A DNA stretch of 64,000 nucleotides from Nilaparvata lugens (lineage: Eukaryota; Arthropoda; Insecta; Hemiptera; Delphacidae). Position numbers and translations under genes: made by a program. Under the pieces are notes generated by a model. It was not told where the DNA came from. It did not search any database and saw only the letters and a list, made by a program, of their open reading frames with translations. Numbering within the stretch: position 1 is the stretch's first letter; each line of letters starts with the position of its first letter. Location of the stretch: NCBI RefSeq assembly GCF_014356525.2, contig NC_052504.1:58531137-58595136 (forward strand). The letters are read 5' to 3'. This document shows, piece after piece, positions 1 through 11,511 of this stretch.

Positions 1-2333
1 AAGTTATTAAAGGTTCAATTTCTAGGTTGGAAATAGTAGATTGTTATGACTGTAAAAAAAGTATCTTAACTGTTAATCAAATGTTCAAAACGTTATTAAA
101 TATTCTCAATTATGTGTTCCCAACAAATCCACAATGCCAGAACTCGGAATGAATTGCACAGACAGCTGGTAAGTTAGCGGGAGCTGGAATTGGTGGGTTA
201 AACTGCCCAAGTTAGCCGGTTTGACGGTAGTGCAATAGAATGTTTTACATTGCAAGAGCAATAAAATATGACTCAAGGACGTTCAGATAAAATCACATAG
301 ACAAGAAAAATAAAAAATCATAGCACCATTTCAATATTTATTTCATTAAATGCTTGAAACAATCATGTTTATTGAAAAAAAAATGTTGCTATGATTTTAG
401 TTTCTAATGTACAATGAAGGGTCGCCGGAGCACAGTGGCCGGAGTTCCGCCTGCACTGAAAGCCGCCACTTCCAAAAAAATGGTCAGTTTTTACGGACGC
501 AACCAAAGTGGAACAGTGAAAGACAAACTGGGTCTATTCCTATTTTACATCTATCATTTTTTGGCAGCAATGAACCTGTATTCCTCTTAGTTTGTAGTAA
601 CATGATAAAGGCTGAAAAGTGAATAGGCCTATTAAAAGTGTTCATTATAGGAGTTATCACTAGATTTAGTAATATTCTTATATTGGGGAATTCCATCATA
701 TTCAGGGAATCAAATTTATGAAAACATAATGTTAATATCATTTTTTCTTAAATCTCCTTCTAGTATCTAACTGTATTGGAAACAAAACTAAGATATTTAT
801 AGGCTCAGATATAATATGCTCAGGTCAGAGAAGGTGATCGGTCAATTTGTGTTATCTATTTTAGTAATTCTAATATTATTTATGATCATTATCCTGGTTC
901 TAATCAACAAAAAAATTCTATTGACCGAACCGTTGACTGCTTAACCAGTTACTCGAAATTGATACCGTAGTTGCATATGATGGATAAAATGGAATACTAT
1001 TTATTACTTATACAAACGTTAATATTATATTGAGATGAAATTATTATATATATTATCTGCCATACTGGTATGCTATAAATAAGAAACAAGGTACCCTACT
1101 GTATAGGGACACCTTATGTATGAATGCATGATTAAAATGATGTAGCATCTTAAATTATTCAACTTTTCAAGTGATTTCTATCCTTCTATAGCATAGGCAG
1201 AAGCTGTATGTAGTACCTTTTCCAGGAATAGTGATAATAAATGAATGAAAATGTTATCACTACGAAATTCTTGTTCAATTTATTGTGGATTTTATTGGAA
1301 GTTCGAGGTATCCTTGAGGCCAAGAAAATCTAATGCATTTAAATTTTATGCAGTTTGCTGGACCCTGCAAGTAGTCACATTTTGATTTTGTGAAATTGAA
1401 CTTTGCGGTTAAACTGGAAAGCAGTTTGTACCGGCAGAAGTACTGTATCAGAAACCAGAAATATTTATATTCAGTTTAATGGCTTTAAATCTATTGCTAT
1501 CCAACTAAACCTCTAAAATTGAACAGATGAATAGAACCCAACAATAGATTTCAACTAGTACAGTAAATATAAGTAGATATACATGATAATTATGTCATGT
1601 CTTCAAAGAATAACAAACAATATTTATAAATTACATTTTTGTGGGATCAGAATATTCAATGATTCTTAATAAGATTGTCCTTCATAATATTCAACCAACA
1701 ATATGAATCTGAACTCATTAAAAAAATAATCATCTACAGCTCTATAGAAAGATGCCACTTTCGATGAGTTGGAAAACGCTACCTACGCTTGGTCAATAGC
1801 ATTTACAGCCGGGGGTGGTGGATTTTCGCGAGTAAACTAAGCTTGTCGTGTGCGTGAAGCGACAAGCTGGATCGGAGAAAATACCTAGTTTGACGTCGTC
1901 CCAGTTTGAAAATAGTCAAATTTGTCCCACTTTTTTTTTGTTGTGGTGGTTTTAAGGGCAGGCGGTTCTCTGCGACCCCACAATGAACATACAAGCAACC
2001 TTAAATAACAAAATGAACATTGAAAATAAAATAAGTATGTTTATGCATTACATTGTTCACTTTCTTGTTTAGAGCTAATTGCATGTACAAAAAATCATTT
2101 GTTCATTCAAACCTGAAAATGACTCGAATTAAGTTTGAAACATCCAATGCATTAAAATAAAAAACATATATATTGAAAGAGTAATTTAATGCTCATTTTT
2201 TTATAAATTTGAATACAGGCCTATCTATGGGCATAAGCTAATAATAAGAAACTAAAATAATTAAGGAAGAAAATAATTAAGGACTGAAAATTTTGTGAAG
2301 TAAACACTACAAGACACCTATTTTGGACTGTGT
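1..2333. other. no gene seen (probable intron or intergenic)
   Basis: No open frame here looks like a known protein. If the transporter gene continues to the left, this is intronic. A more GC-rich patch at 417-470 has no coding or repeat identity I recognise. A small perfect hairpin sits at 1840-1868. Confidence 0.5.
1840..1868. repeat. small perfect inverted repeat
   Basis: A 9-base arm AGCTTGTCG (1840-1848) is matched exactly by its reverse complement (1860-1868) around an 11-base loop. Nothing around it suggests a function. Confidence 0.5.
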
Positions 2334-3583
2334 GTAGGGTACGGTAAACTAGCCCATGTTGGGACACCAAAATTCAAACAGCATTAACTTGGACAAAAAT
2401 TTTAAAAAATCTTCATTTTTTAATTTTATATTTTATTGTATTTGCTTACACTCTCATCCTTGAGGACGGCCACTGCATTGATTGTCAGTTGATTTTTTAT
2501 TGCAAAAACAATTTTTTGGGGAGTGTCCCAACCTTAAGATTGGCCCACAATGGGACATCCCTTGCCCAGGTTGGGATATTGAATTAAGAATATACAATTT
2601 ATTGTTTTTGTTAATTTATAACATTATTTTATTATAATTTATTATTGATAGTATAAATATTATTTGAAAACATTTATTTATTTGAAAAAATGTTTTAGTA
2701 AAAACTATGATCAAAAGTCATGTGCACAAAGTGTGTTTGAAATAGGCTACCTCTGAAGCTACATTACAGGCTATAATCAAAAATCATATTTATTTATAAC
2801 TTATTTCATTGATTTGTAGCCTACATATCAGTAAAATAAGTTTTAGAAGCGATGCTCATCATTATAAAATGAGCATATATCATGATTGCAGTGTCCCAAT
2901 GTTGGCTGTCCCAAGGTGGGCAGATGGTCATGGCTTTGTTTTAGACAGAATAACTGGATTAAAAATAAGAGTAAAATAATGTTCTACATGTTAAATTATT
3001 TATAAAATAATACGGAATGCATATTAGCTGTGAGACTTACCTTTAATGGTAAATTTTTAAAGTAAAAATTAAAATTCCTCTTCACAAAAAGAAAACTTTG
3101 AGGTTAAAAAAACATGTTTTTAATATTTTCTTAATAACTGGTGCTACCAAAGACCTTAAAGATGCATAGACTCACATGCAGCGTTAGTGTCATACTTGGA
3201 ATTGAAATCCGCCATTGAGGGGGCAACCCATAAGATTATTACATGTTAAAAAATGTAAAATGTAGAATGTAAAAAATCACCAATGCCTTTGTGATCTATA
3301 GTATTACAAATATATTTATATAATATCTCGTGCTAAAATACCCCAATGGCGGCCTTCAATTTCAAGTAAGAGTTATCACATTGGGAAGGCATAGGCATTG
3401 TGGGTCTATATATCTTTAAGGTCTTTGGGTGCTACAGTTGAAATTATTATGTATGTAATTGAGGCTATAAACAGCTGATAAACATCGCAGTTGTTGCCAA
3501 CCTTACACTCACTAATTTCCCACAACTTTAAGTGTCCCAACGCAGGATTGTCCCAACGTGGGCTAGTTTACCCCACCCTTATC
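2334..3583. mobile_element. non-autonomous TIR DNA transposon, about 1.25 kb
   Basis: The two ends form terminal inverted repeats of about 30 bp sharing the core GGTAAACTAGCCCA: left end near 2340-2372, right end in reverse complement near 3545-3583. Internally the motif TTGGGACA or its reverse complement recurs about eight times (for example near 2362, 2522, 2892, 2909, 3531 and 3549), clustered towards both ends and the middle, as transposase-binding repeats often are. There is no transposase frame. I cannot resolve the target duplication, so the superfamily is open. The right part of this element is repeated at 9986-10828 because of the local segmental duplication. Confidence 0.6.
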
Positions 3584-4041
3584 TAAATTTGGGAGAGGAA
3601 TAGCACAATATTACCTTATTTCTTCTCTCCCTATCATTCTGATGATGTACTTATTGTATATATCAATAAAGAATAATAATAAAGTTGCTGATTTTCATAT
3701 TTTCTCATGCCATATACATTTATGATGATTATTTGGAGAAGGCAAATTGATAAGGCCTACTGATTCTATGATTGTTTTTCAGTTACGACTCTTGACAAGA
3801 ATTCTGAGAAAGTATAATAAGTTACGGTAATGTGTTTTCATTGTTGAAAAATCTTATATTTTTCACAAATCCAATAACATCAGTCACAACTCTAACGAAT
3901 CACCATTATTAATAAGATATGCTACCATATTTATAGCCTAATCAGTTGATTAATCACAATACTGATCCATAATATTATAAACTTTTGACAGCTTCATCTA
4001 AATAGAGATGAGAAAGAGAAAATAAACAACTGTATACTCAC

Positions 4042-4266
4042 TAAGACTTCCATCCTTTTAAATGAACTTGTTAGATTAGTTTTGAGATGCAGAGCTTCAT
4101 TGGCCAAGACTGACACGTCATTCCATTCAGAAAATCCATCAAGAGATATTCTATCAGTTGAAATATCTGCATTCCCTTTTTGGAAAAGTTTGCATATATT
4201 TGTTGTTGGTGGTCCTGCATTTCTACATTCAGTTCTATACAAATCTTGATTCACAATACACTGCAT
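4042..4266 (-). CDS. MFSD6-like transporter, duplicated exon 3 (copy 3a)
   Basis: This 225-base exon encodes 75 residues and differs from exon 3b (11287-11511) at one residue, Asn in place of Asp near position 64. It is flanked on the minus strand by a good acceptor (TTTTAG just above 4266) and a consensus donor (GTGAGT at 4041-4036). It begins and ends in phase 0, so it can be swapped with or added to 3b without breaking the frame. The peptide has four Cys (positions 3, 14, 25 plus the preceding exon's RC) and no membrane segment, which fits the extramembrane loop after the second helix of MFSD6-type carriers. Whether it is spliced in cannot be told from sequence. Confidence 0.6.
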
Positions 4267-4881
4267 CTAAAACTCGCAAATAAATATGTTACAACGTCGG
4301 CTAATATTGTTAACCAGAATAAAATGAAATTTTTGCACAACCAAAAACGTCTATTAAAGTCCTACAAACCAAAAAAGTGCAAGACACAGTTTTTGCCAAT
4401 GCATCATAAATGATTTCTCCTAAATCATACTAAAGCCTATTCTCTCTCTCTGTATGAATTGTGTGACAAGAAGTTGAACAGCAATTATTACAAGCTTATT
4501 GAATTCCTCTAGTCAGACAAGAAAAAATAATTCACACGTAGGCCTAAATTTATGGAAGATGCCTACGGCTTAAATTAATCTAGGTACCGTACTGAGATTT
4601 TTAATAATGTCTGTGTTCGATCACATCATAATACATATACATATAACACATTTCTGTGTTCATTCATAATAATAGGCTACCTTGATAGATAAGTTAGTGG
4701 AAATGTAACATAGGTAACTTTGAAGATAAATGCAATAATTGAAAGTCATTTTATTGAGGAACAACACTGGGATGGAAAAGATTGCGAAGTCTTATTAATC
4801 ATTTCTGGAAATGAGAGTAACTTTAATTCTCTACTCAACACAATAAGGCAATATTCAAAATTATAAGAAAACTGAAATTAC

Positions 4882-4960
4882 CTGACAGCGTATTGACGAT
4901 GTGGCGAAATTGAAATCTGTTGCTTCTGAATCACAAGTGCTCTTCTTATTAAAATCTTTC
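4882..4960 (-). pseudogene. truncated second copy of transporter exon 2
   Basis: These 79 bases match the 3' end of exon 2 (12125-12203) and keep the donor site (CAG then GTAA). They lack the acceptor and the whole membrane-spanning part, because copy A of the duplication ends at 4960. It cannot act as an exon by itself and is a passenger of the duplication. Confidence 0.75.
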
Positions 4961-5044
4961 AAACCAAAAAAGTGCAAGACACAGTTTTTGCCAATGCATC
5001 ATAAATGATTTCTCCTAAATCATACTAAAGCCTATTCTCTCTCT
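4961..5044. repeat. 84-base copy of 4366-4449 at the duplication junction
   Basis: Directly after exon 2 is cut, the sequence repeats 4366-4449 (from AAACCAAAAAAGTGC to the TC run) in direct orientation. It ends in the TC run exactly where the LTR retrotransposon begins. This is either the remnant of a third, mostly deleted copy that had received the retrotransposon, or a templated insertion made during the rearrangement. Confidence 0.85.
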
Positions 5045-5849
5045 TGTAATATTACATTTTTCTTCTCACATTGGAATCGAATCTTCAATTCGAGATCTAT
5101 GGAACTTTATAGTAAATGTCAGAGTTATCAATAGACGGACAAATTTTTTGATGGAGAATTTATTATCGTAAATGTTTGTTGCATTGTTCCATGGTGTCAC
5201 CGAGGCTGGGTTGACAGAATTAAAAAGATAAATGGTTTAGTTAAATAGAGATGATATATGTATAAAAATTTAAAATAACATTTTAAAATAAAGTTTTATT
5301 GAGAACAGATGTAGAATGTGAATTCTAAACTTGTAAATTATAATTTTGTGGTGACGTGTCTGTAAAAATCGATACTGAACGAGGCGTTGGCTTTCGTGAC
5401 TTGCAACTTGTGTCTTTTCCTGTTCACCCTTCTCTCTAGAAAAATGGCTGGCTACAAGTGTTGTCGTGGAGTTTTGCTCTAAATCATTTTCGTTTATTAA
5501 TGTTTTAAATTGAGTTTTATATAGATTTTTTGTGCTGTTTTGTTCAGAATTAGCTATTAGTGTAGTCAAGCCAATAGCCACTGTGTTTCAACTGTAAACT
5601 AGATAAGTATTTTAGTTCGTAGTTACTCTGAAATAATTAGGCTTAAGATATTTTCTCTTTCTGTATTTTGTGTATTTTCATCTGAAGATTATAAGTTAAT
5701 TTGCTCTGAAAACTGGATTTCTCATTCATAGGCAATAGATCCATTCACAATTTATCAAGAATCTATTTTATTGGAGCCGACAACTATTCTTAGGTTGATA
5801 GGTGTTAAATGCTATTCCAACCGTTTAAGGAAAAATTGGTAGCACGGCA
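5045..5849 (+). repeat. 5' LTR of the junction retrotransposon
   Basis: The boundaries are inferred from TG at 5045 and CA at 5848-5849, a TGG two bases later, and the recurrence of the TGTAATA start right after the polypurine tract at 9983. The LTR end reads TAGCACGGCA, the same as in the LTRs of the element at 38741-47315. No second full LTR remains to prove the boundary. Confidence 0.5.
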
Positions 5850-5851
5850 AA

Positions 5852-5869
5852 TGGTACCCCTGGTGGGAC
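5852..5869 (+). other. putative primer-binding site
   Basis: TGGTACCCCTGGTGGGAC begins two bases after the inferred LTR end. The TGG start fits pairing to a tRNA CCA end, but I cannot assign the tRNA. Confidence 0.35.
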
Positions 5870-6009
5870 AGAATTACAAAATAAATATGTCCCAAATGGT
5901 ACACTATGAAATCCCTGGTTATAAAAATTATTAGTAGGATAGATATCTTGATAGGTTATGAATGGTTTGTTGCTGAGTGGGAAATCGGTTCAAGAGAGAT
6001 CAAGTCCTA

Positions 6010-6792
6010 ATGAATATATTATCTGTGCAGACTAGCAAAATGGCATACAATATGAAAAATATTAAAAATGATGATGAGTTAATAGCTGCCTTAACACAAC
6101 TGTTTGATAATTTCAAACAAGAGCAAAATTCTAGGTTTGATGAGTTAAATGCTAGATTTGATGAGCAAAATGCTAAGTTTAATGCTAGGTTTGATGATAT
6201 GAAGCAAGAATTTGCTGAAACATTGAGTGATAATCATGAAAATGAAAACAAATTGAAGCAGGATGATAGTAGTGTTAAGTTACAAGATCAACTCATTCAA
6301 GTTTCTGACAATGTAGGCCTAGTTACTGTTGTTGAAAAAGTCAACCCTAGTGAGATAGTAGAATTGAATAAAGAAGTAGGTAGGGAGTTGTCTTCACTGA
6401 AAGTCAACTATCATGAAAGTGATATTGCTACATTGAAGGTTAGGAAAACTATAAGTAAAGTGAATGTTTACATGAGACAGATTTCTGTGGAGGTTAGGAA
6501 CAATGTAAACAAAATGAATCTTGCTTTGAGTCAAGTTGATGAGTTCAACTTTCAACTGAGAATTGAAAAGGTGTATGCAATGCATTCTCAAGTGAACATG
6601 ACTAACTTTTGCAAGCGAAATGGCTTTGTTGAAACAAATGAACCCATGAATAAAATCATGTTCTTGAAGAAAACAAAGCACAAAGTCTCCATTGATGTGT
6701 TAGTATTCAAAGGTTGTTTCAAGTTGCTTATTTACAAGATTATGACAGTAAATCACATGATGAAAGGGTATTCCCCAACACACAATGATTAG
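6010..6792 (+). CDS. gag-like coiled-coil ORF in the LTR retrotransposon
   Basis: This is a 260-codon frame from the first ATG (an alternative ATG at 6040 gives 250 codons). After the inferred 5' LTR and primer site it is the first long frame, where gag would lie. Residues about 20-70 (from 6010) contain heptad-like repeats of the type RFDELNA / RFDEQNA / KFNARFDD, typical of coiled-coil segments at the start of some insect retrotransposon gag proteins. The rest is rich in Asn, Lys and Val, with no zinc knuckle and no protease motif. I do not recognise the family, and the gag assignment rests on position and coiled coil only. It is antisense to the transporter gene in which it sits. Confidence 0.4.
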   Translation: MNILSVQTSKMAYNMKNIKNDDELIAALTQLFDNFKQEQNSRFDELNARFDEQNAKFNARFDDMKQEFAETLSDNHENENKLKQDDSSVKLQDQLIQVSDNVGLVTVVEKVNPSEIVELNKEVGRELSSLKVNYHESDIATLKVRKTISKVNVYMRQISVEVRNNVNKMNLALSQVDEFNFQLRIEKVYAMHSQVNMTNFCKRNGFVETNEPMNKIMFLKKTKHKVSIDVLVFKGCFKLLIYKIMTVNHMMKGYSPTHND

Positions 6793-8504
6793 GAATCCTG
6801 TGTTATGCCGGGATTCAGAATAGCATAATCGCTACACAGTGTATGGTAAGAGTCCATAATTGTGTCTTTTTTCTTTCCTGTAGCCTATTTTTCTTGGCCC
6901 TTAATCTTTTCAATTTTCGATTCTTTCCTGTCTTTGTGTAATATTCAGTAAAATTCTTCTATGATGCATATCTTAACCAATCTTGTCCATAGTCATTTAA
7001 ATTTGTATTTTTCTGAAATAATTTTAGAAGTTGAAATAGTAGCTTATTTTCCTAATCTTTAAATTGTTGATAAAACCTAACTTTTCTAAAATCTATCCAT
7101 TGTAGTGTAAAGAATTGTGTGCTTGTGACATATTTTTTCATCATGTATCACTTATGAGAAGTGTATCAATTTTGTGTGTGTTGTTTTAGGGAATTTATTT
7201 ACCCAGTTTTCTTTTTCTCTTGTTTGTATTTTTTAGGGAACTTATTTACCCATATTTCATCTTGATCGTCTTTGTATTATAATCTTGAAATGTTTGTACT
7301 TATTATACAGTCTTTAAAATTTTAAATTATTTAAAAAAAAATAATTGGTTCAATTTAAAACGTTTTGTTATATTATTAATTGAAATAAGTTTTTTGTGAT
7401 TGATATCTTTTTCAAAATTTTTAAATTTGTTTGTTCTATAGAGTTTGATATGATTGATTATCGTTTGAAATGGATGCTGGAGTGTATGTAGAATTTTTAG
7501 TGGGGTTTGTTGATTAGAATTTTGCTGGTATGTGATTGTTTTTTGAGATGGAAAACCATTATTGCCTAAAGAAGAAATGACCAGAAGGTCATGACTTAGA
7601 GAGGCAGTAATGAGATAATATTTTTTGTGTTGATTACTTATGTTGATTGCCATAGATGCAAAAAATAATGATTAATAATGTTGATTGCCATAGATGCAAA
7701 ATGATGATTACTTATGAATATTGTTTGCCTTTGAAGCAAAATATTATTGATGTTTTGAATGATTTCTTGTTTAATGATTGATAGTAAAGTTTTGTCATGA
7801 AATGTAGTTTGTGTTTAGAACATTGAAGAGTCGAAATAAACTATAGTATCCAACAAACGATGATTAACAATATTAAATAATTTGCTTTTTATACAATTTT
7901 TGAACAAATTAAAACTAAATAATTTGAAACCCTGAATGATAAATCATAAATGTGAAATGAACATGCTATAAATGAAATGTTATATTAAATGATAATGAAA
8001 TGCAGATATATTATGAAATGATGTGAATAGAAGACCAATGTCTGAAATTATTGAAATATGTATTGAAATTAAATTTTGTTGTGATAATCTGATGTTTTTT
8101 TTTTACAATTTTGATAATGATACAGGGTGTTATGAAATTATATTTCTATTTGAAGAATGGATTAAAATTTTGATAATTGAACAGTGAATAGATGAAAATG
8201 AATTTTTTTTAAATTTATCATTGATATGTCCATATTTCACAATTTATGTATTGCTGACTGTATAATAAGATGTTAACAAATTTCAATTTCATAAATACTT
8301 AAAATAATTTTCATGTGTATTAGATTGTATTGATAGCCTAATCAAGTTTTTCATTTTAGTTTATAAGCATTTTAAGACAACAGGTACAGCACGGACATTA
8401 ACATTGAAATAGTTATCATGTGAATCTCGAAATCAGTAACAAGTGAACGCCATGAAGAGTGTTAAGAACATTTGGGTGATTTTCGAACTAGTGTGACATA
8501 ACTA
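6793..8504 (+). other. retrotransposon internal DNA, no coding seen
   Basis: AT-rich, with no frame resembling a protein. Imperfect direct repeats of TTGATTGCCATAGATGCAAAA lie near 7642-7740, and a small hairpin ATGACC/GGTCAT lies near 7577-7592. Confidence 0.5.
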
Positions 8505-8862
8505 CGCCAATATCTACGCCAAAATCTGCGCTGCGGCCTACACCAATGACTACGCCAATGTCAACACCAATATCAACATCAATAACTACGCCAAAATCTA
8601 CGCCGATGCCTGCGCCAACGCCAATATCTACGCCAATATCTGCGCCAATGCTGATGCCAAAATCTGCACCAATGCTGATTCCAATGCCAATATCTACGCC
8701 GATGCCTGTGCTGATGCCAATGCCAATAGCTACGCCAATGCCAAAATCTGCGCCAATGCTAATGCCAATGCCTGCGCCAATGCCAATGCCTGCGCCAATG
8801 CCAATATCAACGCCGATGCCAAAGCCGACACCAAAGCATACGCCAATAGCAATGCCAATGCT
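8505..8862 (+). repeat. short-unit minisatellite with open Thr/Pro/Met frame
   Basis: About 40 degenerate units of the form (A/T)(A/C)GCCAAT followed by a variable triplet are packed here. The array stays open as a 142-codon frame (8546-8974) reading mostly TPM, APM and ISTPM. The repeat unit is in triplets, so an open frame is expected by construction. I treat it as a tandem repeat rather than a gene. It lies inside the LTR retrotransposon and could be an inserted or amplified part of it. Confidence 0.75.
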
Positions 8863-9208
8863 TATTGCTGACTCTGTATCTCAAACTTCAACACTACTGC
8901 ATTACCTGGAGGTAATTGCCATCCATGTTCACATTCACAACTTTGAATTCAGAAGAACAGTCACAGTATCATGAAAGAATTGATTCAAAAAATCCTCTCC
9001 TAAATTATTCCTGTATGCAGAACTCTAAACCTTGAAAGCTGAAAATATCAAAAAACCAAACCTTACCTAAATTAATCCTCACCTAAATTAATCCTGTATG
9101 CAGCATCTATCTCTTTTCCAAAAAACGAATTACATTGTCATTTCAAGCCTGAAATGTACATTGTATAATTACAAATATGATACAAAATTTATGTGACTCT
9201 GTATTGAA

Positions 9209-9360
9209 TTTGGAATGCAGCCATCTACTACAAACATGAAGCAATGCTAACTGAGATGTCACCGGTATCAAGTTTGGAATGCAGCCGTCTACTACAAACA
9301 TGAAGCAATGCTAACTGAGATGTCACCTGTATCGAGTTTGATATGCATCAGTCGACTACA
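9209..9360. repeat. 64-bp tandem repeat, about 2.3 copies
   Basis: Units start at 9209, 9273 and 9337 (TTTGGAATGCAGCC, then a partly degraded third start), giving an exact 64-base period. The first two units differ at only a few positions. They lie in the non-coding 3' part of the retrotransposon. Confidence 0.85.
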
Positions 9361-9967
9361 AGTATCAGCTCAACACTATGTGCATCCAGATCAGCCCAAC
9401 ACTTAACGTCATCACATTGGAGTCACACTTAACTGAAAATCATACTGAGTGCCTTAACGGACTGTTTTCCAAAATGTGCATCAATAAAATCAACCGCGTC
9501 AATAGTGAAAGAAATGAACATTTTTTGATTTATTGAAATTTTATGTGAAAATTAAATGTAACAATTCAGCAATTCATTTAAAAAAAAAATAAATAATAAT
9601 AATAAATTTTTCATTCAACATACTAAATTTTTTTATGCAATAAAAATTAAATTTTCTATCTATTAAATTTATGTGCAATTTCAAAAAGATATTCTTTACA
9701 TATTAAACTTTCTGTTGAGATATTTTTCTTTAAATTATAAAGCTAAATCAAAAGTAATATTGATATTCCATATTTTGAGATATTGTTTGGAAACATATAA
9801 CAAACGCTATTGATGAATTTTTATAATAATTTTCAATATTTTTGGATGACATGTATTGTTTTTCTAGAAAAAATTGTTACTGTTCTCAAATTTAAATTTC
9901 AACAATTTTCATTAGGGTCAATGTAAATTTTTTTTTAAATTTTTCAAACAGTAAAATTTTTTTATGT

Positions 9968-9982
9968 CAAGAGGGGGGTATT
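9968..9982 (+). other. polypurine tract
   Basis: CAAGAGGGGGGTATT lies immediately before TGTAATA, the same start as the LTR at 5045. The other LTR element has an equivalent tract (CAAGAAGGGGGAGTAT) directly before its 3' LTR at 44611. Confidence 0.7.
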
Positions 9983-9985
9983 TGT

Positions 9986-10828
9986 AATAGGCTACCTCTG
10001 AAGCTACATTACAGGCTATAATCAAAAATCATATTTATTTATAACTTATTTCATTGATTTGTAGCCTACATATCAGTAAAATAAGTTTTAGAAGCGATGC
10101 TCATCATTATAAAATGAGCATATATCATGATTGCAGTGTCCCAATGTTGGCTGTCCCAAGGTGGGCAGATGGTCATGGCTTTGTTTTAGACAGAATAACT
10201 GGATTAAAAATAAGAGTAAAATAATGTTCTACATGTTAAATTATTTATAAAATAATACGGAATGCATATTAGCTGTGAGACTTACCTTTAATGGTAAATT
10301 TTTAAAGTAAAAATTAAAATTCCTCTTCACAAAAAGAAAACTTTGAGGTTAAAAAAACATGTTTTTAATATTTTCTTAATAACTGGTGCTACCAAAGACC
10401 TTAAAGATGCATAGACTCACATGCAGCGTTAGTGTCATACTTGGAATTGAAATCCGCCATTGAGGGGGCAACCCATAAGATTATTACATGTTAAAAAATG
10501 TAAAATGTAGAATGTAAAAAATCACCAATGCCTTTGTGATCTATAGTATTACAAATATATTTATATAATATCTCGTGCTAAAATACCCCAATGGCGGCCT
10601 TCAATTTCAAGTAAGAGTTATCACATTGGGAAGGCATAGGCATTGTGGGTCTATATATCTTTAAGGTCTTTGGGTGCTACAGTTGAAATTATTATGTATG
10701 TAATTGAGGCTATAAACAGCTGATAAACATCGCAGTTGTTGCCAACCTTACACTCACTAATTTCCCACAACTTTAAGTGTCCCAACGCAGGATTGTCCCA
10801 ACGTGGGCTAGTTTACCCCACCCTTATC
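9986..10828. mobile_element. truncated duplicate of the TIR transposon
   Basis: Matches 2741-3583, ending with the same right terminal repeat. It has no left end, because the duplication breakpoint lies inside the element. It was copied by the duplication rather than transposed. Confidence 0.7.
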
Positions 10829-11286
10829 TAAATTTGGGAGAGGAATAGCACAATATTACCTTATTTCTTCTCTCCCTATCATTCTGATGATGTACTTATT
10901 GTATATATCAATAAGGAATAATAATAAAGTTGCTGATTTTCATATTTTCTCATGCCATATACATTTATGATGATTATTTGGAGAAGGCAAATTGATAAGG
11001 CCTACTGATTCTATGATTGTTTTTCAGTTACGACTCTTGACAAGAATTCTGAGAAAGTATAATAAGTTACGGTAATGTGTTTTCATTGTTGAAAAATCTT
11101 ATATTTTTCACAAATCCAATAACATCAGTCACAACTCTAACGAATCACCATTATTAATAAGATATGCTACCATATTTATAGCCTAATCAGTTGATTAATC
11201 ACAATACTGATCCATAATATTATAAACTTTTGACAGCTTCATCTAAATAGAGATGAGAAAGAGAAAATAAACAACTGTATACTCAC

Positions 11287-11511
11287 TAAGACTTCCATCC
11301 TTTTAAATGAACTTGTTAGATCAGTTTTGAGATGCAGAGCTTCATTGGCCAAGACTGACACGTCATTCCATTCAGAAAATCCATCAAGAGATATTCTATC
11401 AGTTGAAATATCTGCATTCCCTTTTTGGAAAAGTTTGCATATATTTGTTGTTGGTGGTCCTGCATTTCTACATTCAGTTCTATACAAATCTTGATTCACA
11501 ATACACTGCAT
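11287..11511 (-). CDS. MFSD6-like transporter, exon 3 (copy 3b)
   Basis: This is a 225-base, 75-codon exon with phase 0 at both ends. The acceptor reads TTTTAG just above 11511, and the donor GTGAGT is at 11286-11281. Upstream, exon 2 ends in phase 0 with CAG, giving a continuous frame through RCQ to MQCIVNQ. The residues form a hydrophilic loop with several Cys, consistent with the long loop following the first helices in MFSD6-family proteins. The next exons are not seen between here and copy 3a, so splicing goes either to 3a or to exons beyond the left edge. Confidence 0.65.

Larger units (their letters stand above)
2741..4960. repeat. segmental duplication, copy A
   Basis: This block matches 9986-12203 almost base for base, with an offset of 7245 bases that drifts to 7243 after two small indels. 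It carries the right part of the TIR element, the whole of transporter exon 3 and the 3' part of exon 2. Its left edge lies inside the intact TIR element and its right edge cuts exon 2. Copy B is cut at the other end, the pattern expected from a direct tandem duplication with this copy on the left. Confidence 0.9.
5045..9989 (+). mobile_element. LTR retrotransposon truncated in its 3' LTR, no pol
   Basis: The parts read in order: a left end starting TGTAATATTACA at 5045, an LTR-like stretch ending in CA at 5849, a primer-site-like TGG from 5852, a gag-like coiled-coil frame, about 3 kb without protease, reverse transcriptase or integrase, a polypurine tract at 9968-9982, and then TGTAATA (9983-9989), the first seven bases of the LTR again, after which the sequence switches to copy B of the duplication. 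The last four bases (AATA) are shared with copy B, so the break has microhomology. The missing pol makes it non-autonomous. Its PPT and LTR ends resemble those of the element at 38741-47315, suggesting related families. Confidence 0.6.

Noticed and set aside
1..4041. Further downstream exons of the MFSD6-like transporter
   Set aside because: I searched the minus strand by eye for membrane-rich frames with flanking splice sites and found none I would support; they probably lie beyond the left edge.
5270..5581. Minus-strand frame of 103 codons
   Set aside because: Lies within the inferred 5' LTR, composition is low-complexity, and no motif is recognised.
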